A stretch of 21,328 nt of DNA from Clostridia bacterium. GTDB lineage: Bacteria > Bacillota > Clostridia > Oscillospirales > Acutalibacteraceae. The notes under the pieces were generated by a model. The model made no database searches. It had not been told where the DNA came from and saw only the letters and a program-made list of their open reading frames with translations. A program made the translations under genes and the position numbers. Every line of letters begins with the position of its first letter. Positions within the stretch are counted from its first letter, which is position 1. This document shows positions 13,860 through 21,328 of the stretch, one piece after another. The stretch spans positions 1 through 21,328 of the forward strand of contig CAADUC010000115.1 of assembly GCA_900752115.1 (NCBI GenBank), written 5' to 3'.

Positions 13860-15347
13860 ATGGAAATCACCATTCGCAGAAAGGACGCCTGCACCTATCT
13901 TCGCGCCTATAACCCGCAGCTGAAGCTGGGAAAACAGCTTGGAACAGGCGGTACCGCCGTCGTCTACGATCTGCCCGGAACCTTTCCGCCGCAGGTGGTG
14001 AAAATGATGGACACCAGGGGTTCCTCGTATACATGCGGGCACAGTCCCGCTGCTGTACACAATCGGGAACGGATGTACCGCTACTTTAAAAATGAAATTG
14101 CCACCATGCTGGAACTCCGCCTGTGTAAACACATCATGCCCATTCTTGACACCTTTGAATACGTACCTGAACCCTCACCGGAAACACAGCCCGAGGATTT
14201 GAAGTTTGCCTCCGTCTTTTTAATCCTGATGCCAAAGCTCGAAACGGTCACCAATTATATCGAGCGCGTTGAACTGAAAGAGCCCGATATGGTGCGCATG
14301 GGCATCGATATCTGCACCGCTCTCCAGGCATGCGCGGAAAAGAACCTGCTGCACCGTGATGTGAAGCCGGAAAATATCTTTGTCAGCGGCAGCGGCAAAG
14401 ATCTGCATTTTATTCTCGGAGATTTCGGTTTATGCTGCCGCCTGAGCGCCATGGTCGAGCACACCACGCGATGCGGCACTCCCGAGTTTATGGCGCCGGA
14501 GGTGGAATACGGAAAACCCGTCCAGGGCTTCAGCTCCGACCTGTTCTCCCTCGGTTCATCCCTGTACTATCTGCTCAGCGGAGGAAATTTTCCCAACAAA
14601 TACTACAGCGATCAGAAGCAGAAAGGGATCCGCGAACATGAAATTGCCGCGCTTCCCAAAATTAAAAAGGAATTCTCCGATATCATTCTGAAAGCCGTGC
14701 AGATTAACCCCGCCTACCGGCAGCAATCCGCTGCCGAAATGAAAGCGGAGCTTGAGCGCCTGACGCCGCAGCGGGAATCCGTGGTCGTCGACCGGCAGTA
14801 TTTCCTCTCGGTGAAGCACGCCATGCTCAATCGAAATTTCGCGCTCGCGATTGAAAAGGCCAAGGAGGGCGTGAAGGCACGGGACAAGGATTGCCGGAGG
14901 CTGCTGGCATACTGTCTGTATCACGAATACAGCTCAGAGGAAGCCGTCACGCATTACGCCGTTCGCCTGCTTGACGAACTGGCGTACGATGGAGATCCTA
15001 TCGCCCAGTGCCTCAGAGCCATCATCCACGCACAGAATAAGCAGTGGGACGCTTTTTACACCAACATCCGAGAATCTGCCGAAGCCGGCTGTGTCATTGC
15101 GCAGTATTATTACGGCCGCGCGCTCTGCGACGGCTGGGACAACCGCAAACAGGATCTGGAACGCGGCGCGGACTTTGTGATGAAATCCGCGCAGGCCAAC
15201 TATCTTCCCGCCCTCCAATACAGCAAGCGTCACCTGTCAAAGAGATGCGGCAGCGAATTTGCCGAACGTCTGCGATCTTTTCTCGTGGACGACTCCATTC
15301 TCCTCGATCAGGAAAGACTGCGCGCGGACATTGTAAAATATCTGTGA
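13860..15347 (+). CDS. Hanks-type Ser/Thr protein kinase with Sel1-like C-terminal repeats
   Basis: The catalytic domain spans about residues 20-285 of 495. Every key element is present: glycine loop 'LGTGGTAVVYDL', K48 in 'VVKMM', catalytic loop 'LHRDVKPEN' with D167, K169 and N172, 'GDFGL' with D188, 'TRCGTPEFMAPE' with E214, and 'DLFSLGSSLYYLLSG'. After a helical linker, residues about 378-459 contain Sel1/TPR-like repeats ('GDPIAQCLRAI', 'SAEAGCVIAQYYYGRALCDG', 'SAQANYLPALQY'), a protein-interaction scaffold. Unlike PASTA kinases there is no membrane segment. The start is ATG 13860, 7 nt after GAGAGGGG. It is the last gene of the cluster, closed by a bidirectional terminator. Its complete motifs contrast with the atypical kinase at 8113, suggesting different roles. 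Confidence 0.95.
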   Translation: MEITIRRKDACTYLRAYNPQLKLGKQLGTGGTAVVYDLPGTFPPQVVKMMDTRGSSYTCGHSPAAVHNRERMYRYFKNEIATMLELRLCKHIMPILDTFEYVPEPSPETQPEDLKFASVFLILMPKLETVTNYIERVELKEPDMVRMGIDICTALQACAEKNLLHRDVKPENIFVSGSGKDLHFILGDFGLCCRLSAMVEHTTRCGTPEFMAPEVEYGKPVQGFSSDLFSLGSSLYYLLSGGNFPNKYYSDQKQKGIREHEIAALPKIKKEFSDIILKAVQINPAYRQQSAAEMKAELERLTPQRESVVVDRQYFLSVKHAMLNRNFALAIEKAKEGVKARDKDCRRLLAYCLYHEYSSEEAVTHYAVRLLDELAYDGDPIAQCLRAIIHAQNKQWDAFYTNIRESAEAGCVIAQYYYGRALCDGWDNRKQDLERGADFVMKSAQANYLPALQYSKRHLSKRCGSEFAERLRSFLVDDSILLDQERLRADIVKYL

Positions 15348-15361
15348 GAGGCGAAAAAATG

Positions 15362-15407
15362 AAAAGGAGCGCTTTCCGGGGAATTCCGTCCGGAAAGCGC
15401 TCCTTTT
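15362..15407. terminator. Bidirectional intrinsic terminator between the kinase cluster and sbcC
   Basis: A perfect 14-bp stem (15366-15379 with 15390-15403) with a 10-nt loop is flanked by AAAA (15362-15365) and TTTT (15404-15407), so it can end transcription from both converging sides: the kinase gene stopping at 15347 and sbcC stopping at 15444. Confidence 0.92.
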
Positions 15408-15443
15408 CTGTACGTTTTACTTCACGCGGCATCCGCTGTACCG

Positions 15444-18400
15444 TCACACTACAATTTCCACGCGGCTGCCGCCTGTTCGGTCTTTTGTGACGACAATCTG
15501 TTTGTCGATTTTTTCCTTGAGTTCCGCCACATGGGAGATAATCCCCACCAGACGGCTGCCCTCCGTCAGGCTTGTGAGAGCGTGAAGCGCCTGGCGGAGT
15601 GATTCCTCATCCAGGGAACCGAAGCCCTCGTCAACAAACATGGTGTCGAGACGAATCCCGCCCGCCGCGGACTGGATCTCATCGGAAAGGCCGAGCGCCA
15701 GCGAAAGGGAGGCTTTGAAGGTTTCGCCTCCGGACAGCGATTTCACACTGCGCTCCGAGCCGTTATAGTGATCGACGACGTCGAGCTCGAGTCCGCTCTG
15801 GCTTCTGTTGTTTTCCGCTTCAAGGCGCCGTTTGAGCTCATATTGGCCGCCGGACATGACCAGCAGACGGCGGTTTGCCCGCTGGAGAATGCGGTCAAAA
15901 AAGGTGGTCTGGACATACGTTTCCAGCGCAATCTTTTCTTTGCCCGGCAGGTTGCCGTTGACAGTATTGGACAGGGTGCGCACCCAGGTATAGCGCCGCT
16001 CCAGCGCGCTCAAATCAGACGCTTTGCCGCGGATATTCCGCAGAGCGGTTTCGTTGGCCGTAATTCTTGCGTGTACAAGCTTTTGTGCGGCGGCTTCCCT
16101 CGTCCGCTCCTGCGTCAAAGCGAGGCTTTCCTCCTGCAGAGCCTTCACGTCCGGCGATGCGCCGCTCTCCGCGAGCTTTGTCAACTGATCGACAGCGGCA
16201 TCCAGACCGGAAAGCTCCTCTCTGCGGGCGGCATACCTTTCCTCAGCCTTTTTGCGCGCATCGGCCAGCCTGCGAAGCTCTTGCTCCGCCGCAGCGATTG
16301 CTTTGCGCGCCGCCGCCTCGTCGGCAGCTTTAAGACCGGCACACAGCGCCTGTAGCTGTGCCTCCGTCTCCTCTTTTCGTGTCTGAGAAGCAGCCAGCTC
16401 CTCGCCGAGGGAGGCAAGCTCCTGTTCCAGCGCGCTCACCGCCTGCTCCCTGCGGGGAATGGCGGCTTCCAGCTCCGTTTTCCGGCGAACGGCAGCCTGC
16501 GCCTCCGTCAGCTCCCGCTCCGTCCCGGAAAGCTCTCCGTCCAGACGGCCAATCGCATCCTCCAGACGTGCGGAAACCTCTTCGATCGAACAGCCCCCGA
16601 GCTGTTCCTGCAGCTGAAGGCGAAGCCTCTTCTCGATCTGCTCTATGCTGCCGCGCAGCTGGTTGACAGCGGCTTCGGTCCGCGTAAAGAGATCCCTCGC
16701 CGCGTCCTGCTCCGCCGTCAGTCCGGCGATCGTTTCCTCCTTCCCGCGAAGCAACTCTGCAAGTTTCTGCCGATCGGCGATCGCCTGCTCTTTTTCCCGG
16801 AGCTTCTGCGAGAGGCTGACCAGTATGTTCGCCGTTTCCTCGCGGCAAGCAGCCAGCTGCCGCGAGGCCGTCTCTATGGCAGGGGCCTCCACAACCCCCC
16901 GCATTTGCGCAAGCAGCCGCCGTTCCCGCTCCTGCAAAGCCGCCCCCGCGCTGCCGGCAGCGGCGCTTTTTTTCTGCGCCTCCGCCTGTGCCGCCTCCCA
17001 GTTCTGCTTGGCTTGTTCCAGCTCCGCTTCCGTGGGAGCATGCAGGGACATCTGTGCCGGCGCCGGATGATGGACGGATCCGCACACCGGGCAAGGGAGG
17101 CCCTCTTCCAGGGACTGCGCCAGCACTCCGGCCTGCTCGTCCAGAAACGCTCTGTTTTTCCGCCGGTAAAGCTCTTCCGCCCGGGCCGCGCTTTCTCCCG
17201 CCTCCCGGTAAGCTTGCTGCGCCTGCTCCAGCGCCCGCTTTGCCTCCCCGCAGCCTTCCCTCAGACGCTCCAGCTCGGCAAGCGTCTTCTGCTTTCTTCG
17301 CGCCTGCTCCTGCAGGGAGAGCAGTTTTTCCCTCTCCGCCGCCAGACCTTCTCCAACCGCCCACGTTTCCCGGGCGGAACGCAGTTCCTCCTGCAGAACC
17401 GCCAGACGCACAGCAAGCTCCTTCTGACGGACCGTCAGATCTGCCCGCTGCTTTTCTCCTCTGCGCAGCTTTTGTCCGCCGTCCTGCAGCTGCATCGCGT
17501 CCCGCCGCATGGTGTTCAGAACCGTCCGGCGGCTCTCCGCCTCCGATTTTTTTCGAAGCAGCTGCTCCCGGCGGGCCTCCGCCTGCGCAAGAGACGTCCG
17601 TTCCGTGCGCCACGCCTCCAGCTCCGCCGCCTGCTGCTTTCTTCTTTTGTCCTGATTGCTTTGCTTCTCCCGGATCGCTCGGATGCTCTCCTCCAAAGCT
17701 GCGAGCGCCTCCCGTTTCACGGACAGCTCCCGGTAGCGCGGCAGCTCGGCCTGGCGAGCCGCCAGCTCGCCGGTCAGCGCGTCCTGACGCGGAATCTGTT
17801 CCCGAAGGGCCTCCAAAGCTGCCTGTGCCGCCTGTACCTCCGGCAGCAGACTTTCCCGCTTTTCGCGTGTCTCCGCCAGCTTTTTCCTGGTCTTCTCCTT
17901 CTCCTCCGCCTTGCCGAGCAGCGCAGCCGTATTCCGCAGCTTTTCATCCAGCTTATCCAAAACCTCCTGATGGCGGGCGTTTCTCTCCCGGTCTCCCCGA
18001 ATCAGCTGTTCAATCAGCTCCGTTGTCTCTTCAAAGGGAAGCTCCCCGGCCTGCGCCTTCTCCAGCCGCGGGCGCAAAGGCTCCTCCTCGCGGCAGAGAA
18101 CGCCCCCAATGTATTGCTGGACGCTGGCGCGGGCCGCCTCGCATTCGCGCTGCAGCCGTCCGGATTCCCCCTTGAGCTTTTCCTGGAAAACCATATAATA
18201 GCGCGTTCGGAAAATTTCCCGGAAGATTTCCTGCCGGCTTCTTGTATCCGCAAGGAGCAGCTTCTGAAAGTCTCCCTGCGCAATCATGGCAATCTGTGCG
18301 AACTGGCTCCGGTTGAGCCCGATGATGCGGGTAATTTCATTCGTCACTTCCCGTGCCTTTGTGACCAGGGAACCATCCGGCAGACGAAGCTCCGCCTCCG

Positions 18401-18737
18401 CTCTCTGCAGCGTAGTGCCTCCTCCGCGCCTGGCAGGCCGCTCGTATTCCGGGTTCCGCCGCACCTCATACGTTTTTCCGCCATAGGAAAACACCAGTTC
18501 CACCACAGTCGGCGTTTCCGGATCCGCATATTTGGAACGGAGCATGGAGGGTTCCCGGTTTTCGCCGCTCGGCTCGCCGTACAGAGCAAAGGTGATAGCG
18601 TCAAAGATGGTCGTCTTGCCGGCTCCCGTATCCCCCGTAATGAGATACAGCCCCCGTTCGCCCAGCAGGCTCAGATCCATCTCAACGCGCCCGGCATAGG
18701 GACCGAAAGCGGATACCGTCAGCTTCAGCGGTCTCAT
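15444..18737 (-). CDS. sbcC: Exonuclease SbcC, SMC-like ATPase subunit
   Basis: This 1097-residue protein is the SMC/Rad50-like subunit of the SbcCD nuclease, which opens hairpins and processes DNA ends in repair and replication. The Walker A motif is at residues 35-43 ('GDTGAGKTT', K41). Long Glu/Ala/Arg/Lys-rich coiled-coil arms surround the zinc hook C549-P-V-C552. The ABC signature 'SLSGGETF' lies near residue 1000, and Walker B 'MFVDEG' has D1036 and E1037. Length is normal for the family. The start codon overlaps the sbcD stop (ATGA), with GGGAGG 8 nt upstream inside sbcD, so the two are translationally coupled. Apparent long readings opposite the coiled-coil region are composition effects. 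Confidence 0.98.
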   Translation of the reverse strand: MRPLKLTVSAFGPYAGRVEMDLSLLGERGLYLITGDTGAGKTTIFDAITFALYGEPSGENREPSMLRSKYADPETPTVVELVFSYGGKTYEVRRNPEYERPARRGGGTTLQRAEAELRLPDGSLVTKAREVTNEITRIIGLNRSQFAQIAMIAQGDFQKLLLADTRSRQEIFREIFRTRYYMVFQEKLKGESGRLQRECEAARASVQQYIGGVLCREEEPLRPRLEKAQAGELPFEETTELIEQLIRGDRERNARHQEVLDKLDEKLRNTAALLGKAEEKEKTRKKLAETREKRESLLPEVQAAQAALEALREQIPRQDALTGELAARQAELPRYRELSVKREALAALEESIRAIREKQSNQDKRRKQQAAELEAWRTERTSLAQAEARREQLLRKKSEAESRRTVLNTMRRDAMQLQDGGQKLRRGEKQRADLTVRQKELAVRLAVLQEELRSARETWAVGEGLAAEREKLLSLQEQARRKQKTLAELERLREGCGEAKRALEQAQQAYREAGESAARAEELYRRKNRAFLDEQAGVLAQSLEEGLPCPVCGSVHHPAPAQMSLHAPTEAELEQAKQNWEAAQAEAQKKSAAAGSAGAALQERERRLLAQMRGVVEAPAIETASRQLAACREETANILVSLSQKLREKEQAIADRQKLAELLRGKEETIAGLTAEQDAARDLFTRTEAAVNQLRGSIEQIEKRLRLQLQEQLGGCSIEEVSARLEDAIGRLDGELSGTERELTEAQAAVRRKTELEAAIPRREQAVSALEQELASLGEELAASQTRKEETEAQLQALCAGLKAADEAAARKAIAAAEQELRRLADARKKAEERYAARREELSGLDAAVDQLTKLAESGASPDVKALQEESLALTQERTREAAAQKLVHARITANETALRNIRGKASDLSALERRYTWVRTLSNTVNGNLPGKEKIALETYVQTTFFDRILQRANRRLLVMSGGQYELKRRLEAENNRSQSGLELDVVDHYNGSERSVKSLSGGETFKASLSLALGLSDEIQSAAGGIRLDTMFVDEGFGSLDEESLRQALHALTSLTEGSRLVGIISHVAELKEKIDKQIVVTKDRTGGSRVEIVV

Positions 18738-19873
18738 CTCTCATCCTCCCAAATCTCTTCCATCAGGTCTGCCGCGAGGGTTCTCTGTTCCTCCCCCATC
18801 GGCTGCCCGTTCTGCTTTTCGTAAAATTCCTCCAAAAGCGCCAGGGGCGATTTCTGCCTTACGTCCTGCGCGCTCTCAAGCGCTCCGGCCGCGCGGGTGC
18901 GCCGGTTGTCGTAATCCAGCCTCATCAGATACGGATAAAGAATCCGGAGCTTGCCGATTGCATCCGGAATGTCGTCCTCATCGGTGAGCGTGATATGCAC
19001 ATAGTTTTGCGAATACCCCTTCCCCTCATAAAAGGAACGCAGCGTCAGTTCGTCATAGGTACCGCGCAGCTCCACCATATCCCGCAGGGGAGAAAGCGGC
19101 ACGGTCCGAACGAGGACCTTCCCCTTTTCGCCGAGCTCCGCCACGGTAACCGACTTATGGTGTCCCGCCTCCGAAAACGAATACTTGAGCGGCGTGCCGC
19201 AATAGCGCACCGTTTCGCGCCCCACATACTGCGGTCCGTGAAGATGACCCAGCGCCACATAATCAAAGGGCTCGAAAACAGACGCGTCCACTTGATCCGA
19301 TCCGCCTACGGAAACCTCCTCCGAATCGCACCGAAGGGCTCCCGTCACAAACTGGTGTGTAACGAGTACGTTGCGTATCCGGCGATCCACCTGCATCGCG
19401 CCAATCACCGCAGCGAGCGCATCCGTATAGGTATCAATCCCACTATCCGGGAAAAACCGGCGCACATGGGAGGGCTTAAGAAAAGGAAGCAGATAAAAAC
19501 ACACCGGTCCATACGTGTCCGAAAGGATAATGGGCTCCACGCTGCCGTCATACACAGGACACAGGTGCACGCCGCTTTTCGTCATCAGCCGTCCGCCGAA
19601 AGCGACACGCTCCGGAGAGTCATGGTTTCCGCTGATGACAAGCGTCCGGAGATTCCGCTCGGAAAGGCGTACGAGGAAGCTGTCAAGCAATCCCATCGCT
19701 TCGGCAGAGGGGACTGATTTATCGTATACGTCGCCTGCAATCAGAACCGCGTCCGGCTTCTCCGCATCGACAATCTCCAAAATCGCGCGAAGAATATACT
19801 GCTGGTCCTCCAGCATGGAAAACTCGTTGACCCGCTTGCCAAGATGCAGGTCGGAGAGATGAATAAGCTTCAT
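18734..19873 (-). CDS. sbcD: Exonuclease SbcD, Mre11-like nuclease subunit
   Basis: This 379-residue calcineurin-like phosphoesterase is the nuclease partner of SbcC. Metal-binding motifs appear in order: 'IHLSDLHLGK' (D8, H10), 'IAGDVYDK', 'ISGNHDSPERV', 'VTHQF' and 'ALGHLHGPQYV'. A C-terminal capping and SbcC-binding region follows. Length matches SbcD. An AAGGAAGAG Shine-Dalgarno sequence lies shortly before the ATG. It is first of the sbcDC pair on the minus strand and overlaps sbcC by 4 bp. I could not find a convincing promoter in the 100 bp upstream, so read-through from the YbjQ-like gene cannot be excluded. Confidence 0.97.
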   Translation of the reverse strand: MKLIHLSDLHLGKRVNEFSMLEDQQYILRAILEIVDAEKPDAVLIAGDVYDKSVPSAEAMGLLDSFLVRLSERNLRTLVISGNHDSPERVAFGGRLMTKSGVHLCPVYDGSVEPIILSDTYGPVCFYLLPFLKPSHVRRFFPDSGIDTYTDALAAVIGAMQVDRRIRNVLVTHQFVTGALRCDSEEVSVGGSDQVDASVFEPFDYVALGHLHGPQYVGRETVRYCGTPLKYSFSEAGHHKSVTVAELGEKGKVLVRTVPLSPLRDMVELRGTYDELTLRSFYEGKGYSQNYVHITLTDEDDIPDAIGKLRILYPYLMRLDYDNRRTRAAGALESAQDVRQKSPLALLEEFYEKQNGQPMGEEQRTLAADLMEEIWEDER

Positions 19874-19972
19874 ACAGTCTCTTCCTTCCGTTTTGCTTTT
19901 TCATCCGGGGAACACCGTTTTTCTGGGCGTACTTCTGCCGGTTTTTCATATGGATCCGCTTTTAGATCCTCT

Positions 19973-20488
19973 TTATTTCAGAAGCTTAACCGCCGTCCCC
20001 AAGAGGCAGAGCGTAGAATTGATGTAATGAGTCTGAACTGCAATAACGGCGTCGGCTCCGATGGTCCGCGCCTGCTCCTCCATGGTCTCTGTCGCTTGAT
20101 TGACCCCATTTTGCCATCCATACAGCGCGATCTTATCAGATCCGACAGGTACCGTAACGCACACGCCGCAGACGATGCCGAGATATTCTGAAACCACACG
20201 GCCTTCGATGTTATGCGCCGTTGTGATGATCATAGCGCTATCTCTTTTCTCCTGTTGATAGTTTCCGCCGGCCAAGGAATCTTCGATTTCCGGATCGGCA
20301 GCTATCCTCTCCGGCTCCAAATCGACATCGATATTTTCCTCATCTAAGACTTTTGTTTGACGTTTCGGGTTCGCATTTTGATCCCTAAACAAATACGGTT
20401 TACATTTTCCTGCGCTTTGATTCATAATAACTATCGCCGTAATCACCCCAAAGATCACTGCGAGAAAGAAAATGATTATTACTGTCAT
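19973..20488 (-). CDS. Membrane-anchored YbjQ-like (UPF0145) domain protein
   Basis: Taken from ATG 20488 the product has 171 residues. It opens with one membrane segment ('MTVIIIFFLAVIFGVITAIV'), then has an acidic, polar linker and a C-terminal YbjQ/UPF0145 domain: 'MIITTAHNIEGRVVSEYLGI', 'GWQNGVNQATETMEEQA', then 'IGADAVIAVQTHY'. YbjQ proteins form small oligomeric beta/alpha domains, often annotated as heavy-metal-binding-like, of unclear function. They are usually about 105 residues with no membrane part, so the anchor is an addition. The start is uncertain: GGGAG lies 11 nt before 20488, while ATG 20527 gives 13 more residues with a weaker RBS. Still longer readings (to 20668) lie at or upstream of the predicted transcription start and are rejected. 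Confidence 0.82.
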   Translation of the reverse strand: MTVIIIFFLAVIFGVITAIVIMNQSAGKCKPYLFRDQNANPKRQTKVLDEENIDVDLEPERIAADPEIEDSLAGGNYQQEKRDSAMIITTAHNIEGRVVSEYLGIVCGVCVTVPVGSDKIALYGWQNGVNQATETMEEQARTIGADAVIAVQTHYINSTLCLLGTAVKLLK

Positions 20489-20657
20489 CCGCAATATCAC
20501 TCCCAATGCGCCGGCTTTTTCCATCATGCAATCTCGAAAAGGGCCGCTCCCCCCTATCCTTCCGGAACCAAACAAGCAACTTCCGTTCCCTGATCGATAC
20601 TTGATCAAACTCGAAAAGCTCCCCTTGTATCGCCTGATGTTCTTCTTTCTGAATTCA

Positions 20658-20666
20658 GTATAGCAC
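20658..20666 (-). promoter_or_regulatory. Extended -10 promoter of the YbjQ-like gene
   Basis: On the minus strand TGCTATACT gives a TGn element (20664-20666) plus a -10 box TATACT (20658-20663). The -35 region is poor, as is usual for extended -10 promoters. A leader of at least 120 nt follows before the coding start. Confidence 0.5.
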
Positions 20667-20755
20667 ATCTGTTTTCAGAGTGCGACCATGCTTTTTCTCA
20701 TAAAAATATTTTCCACAAAGCATTCCGACCCGTTTGAAAAAATATAGGCGTCGTC

Positions 20756-21031
20756 TTGTTTTTTATAACAGCCGCGCTCTGCTATTTTAGCACACAGAGC
20801 AAGACAAACACGCCGCCGACCACAGAAAAGCTCGTGAGGCGTTCTTCCTGGCTGTTTTTCAGAGGGAGAATAAAAGGAATACCGCTCTCGGCACGAACAA
20901 CAAGACAAAAGAAAGGCCAGGCACAGGGCACAAAGTGCGTCCAGGCTCGGCCCGGCTGCGGCGGGTGCGGCCGGGGCGTCCGGAGAAAGGGCGCCGAAGA
21001 TGTGCAGGAGGCAATTAACGAGCTGGAGTAA
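20756..21031 (+). other. Doubtful 91-codon reading frame; otherwise gene-poor stretch
   Basis: Between the YbjQ-like promoter (20666) and the ssrA terminator there is no convincing gene. The plus strand holds a 91-codon frame beginning with TTG and without an RBS. Its end ('AEDVQEAINELE') looks protein-like, and its stop is 23 bp before a strong terminator at 21054, so a decayed or small gene is possible. The opposite strand has competing frames across the same bases. I report it only as a candidate. Confidence 0.2.
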
Positions 21032-21053
21032 TAAACAACGTAAACATATAAAT

Positions 21054-21104
21054 AAAGAGGCTGACGTACGCGGCATTTTTCCCCTGCACGTCAGCCTCTT
21101 TTCA
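21054..21104. terminator. Strong stem-loop terminator, probably bidirectional
   Basis: A perfect 14-bp stem (21054-21067 with 21088-21101) and a 20-nt loop. It has a T run on the plus strand (through 21102) and an A/T-rich exit TTTATTTATA on the minus strand. Confidence 0.8.
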
Positions 21105-21120
21105 TTTTTGTAATGCGCAA

Positions 21121-21169
21121 ACCAAAACGAACACGCCGCCGACCATATAGAGGATCGGCGGTGTGTTCG
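21121..21169 (-). terminator. Terminator of ssrA
   Basis: 21128-21144 pairs with 21153-21169 in a 17-bp stem with two G-T wobbles and an 8-nt loop. On the minus strand the stem is followed by TTTTGGTTTG, 14 bp downstream of the tmRNA 3' end. Confidence 0.82.
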
Positions 21170-21182
21170 TCTGGCTCGCTTT

Positions 21183-21328
21183 TGGTGGAGATGAGGGGAA
21201 TCGAACCCCTGTCCGAAAATCGATCGCCAAGGTTTTCTTCGAGCGCAGCCGGTATTTTCAGATTCCCTCACCGCGGCGCCTATCGGCAGGCTCCGCGGTT
21301 CGGTAGCCTTTGAGCCGTGACACGGGTA
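21183..21328 (-). ncRNA. ssrA: Transfer-messenger RNA, 3' part
   Basis: The minus strand ends in the T-arm 'ACAGGGGTTCGATTCCCCT', then 'CATCTCCACCA' with an encoded CCA ending at 21183, as in bacterial tmRNA. Upstream are GC-rich segments fitting the pseudoknots before the tRNA-like domain (for example the CCGCGGAGCC / GGCGCCGCGG area near 21270-21300). tmRNA with SmpB rescues stalled ribosomes by adding a degradation tag. The tag-coding part and the 5' half, needed to complete the tRNA-like acceptor stem, lie beyond 21328. A plain tRNA is excluded because no anticodon arm or 5' acceptor strand is found at tRNA distance. Confidence 0.93.

Noticed and set aside
13510..13923. Cysteine-rich protein across the 20-bp repeats
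   Set aside because: The reading overlaps the second PP2C in another frame, and the repeat period is not a multiple of three. It extends into the kinase gene and has no RBS.
16905..18824. Long plus-strand reading frame of 639 codons
   Set aside because: It lies opposite the coiled-coil part of sbcC, is Leu/Arg/Gln-rich with no motifs, and arises from skewed codon composition.
15444..19873. sbcDC as part of the kinase cluster
   Set aside because: The genes converge on the cluster and are separated by a strong bidirectional terminator. They are common housekeeping repair genes, so adjacency alone is weak evidence.
21183..21260. Ordinary tRNA gene
   Set aside because: Only the T-arm and CCA end are found. 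The sequence at tRNA distance lacks an anticodon arm and 5' acceptor strand, while tmRNA-like structure continues to the window edge.
20675..21271. Minus-strand 198-codon protein
   Set aside because: It reads through the ssrA 3' end and two terminators, and has no RBS or motif.

Overview
The window looks like a chromosome segment of a GC-rich anaerobic Firmicute of the class Clostridia. The grounds are strong AGGAGG-type ribosome binding sites, TTGACA/TATAAT promoters, a glycyl radical enzyme with its activase, a PerR-type Fur regulator with a Per-box operator, and an HTH-like module style common in Firmicutes. I cannot name the species.

Left part (1-4800). A minus-strand operon runs from a consensus promoter at 2984-3012 through an M24 Xaa-Pro-type peptidase and a glycyl radical activase to a glycyl radical enzyme that leaves the window at base 1. 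The enzyme's N-terminus resembles trans-4-hydroxy-L-proline dehydratase, so the operon may release and dehydrate hydroxyproline from peptides. Divergent from it is a metallo-beta-lactamase-fold hydrolase with its own promoter. It is followed by what looks like the C-terminal remnant of a GH43-like beta-propeller protein.

Middle-left (4880-7070). There is a 64-residue proline-rich membrane miniprotein with a clear promoter, RBS and terminator. Next comes a short PerR-like regulator whose promoter carries a perfect 7-1-7 palindrome, then a multi-pass membrane protein with an HEVYH metallopeptidase motif.

Centre (7220-15347). This is the striking region: seven plus-strand genes for Ser/Thr phosphorylation signalling. 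In order they are a membrane-anchored FHA protein, an atypical kinase of the TerY-P type fused to an unrecognised N-terminal domain, a TerY-like vWA protein, a canonical PP2C phosphatase, a protein with two related HTH-like helical modules, a second divergent PP2C that seems to start at a CTG codon, and a canonical Hanks-type kinase with a Sel1-like tail. Kinase + vWA + PP2C matches the TerY-P triad known from comparative genomics. Here the kinase and phosphatase parts are doubled, an FHA reader is added, and no tellurite-resistance (ter) genes or secretion genes are present. Two internal gaps hold unrelated tandem repeats: three copies of about 101 bp, and about nine copies of about 20 bp. 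A perfect bidirectional terminator closes the region.

Right part (15444-21328). On the minus strand are sbcC and sbcD (overlapping by 4 bp), a membrane-anchored YbjQ-like protein, a gene-poor stretch with two terminators and a duplicated short element, and the 3' end of ssrA (tmRNA) running off the right edge.
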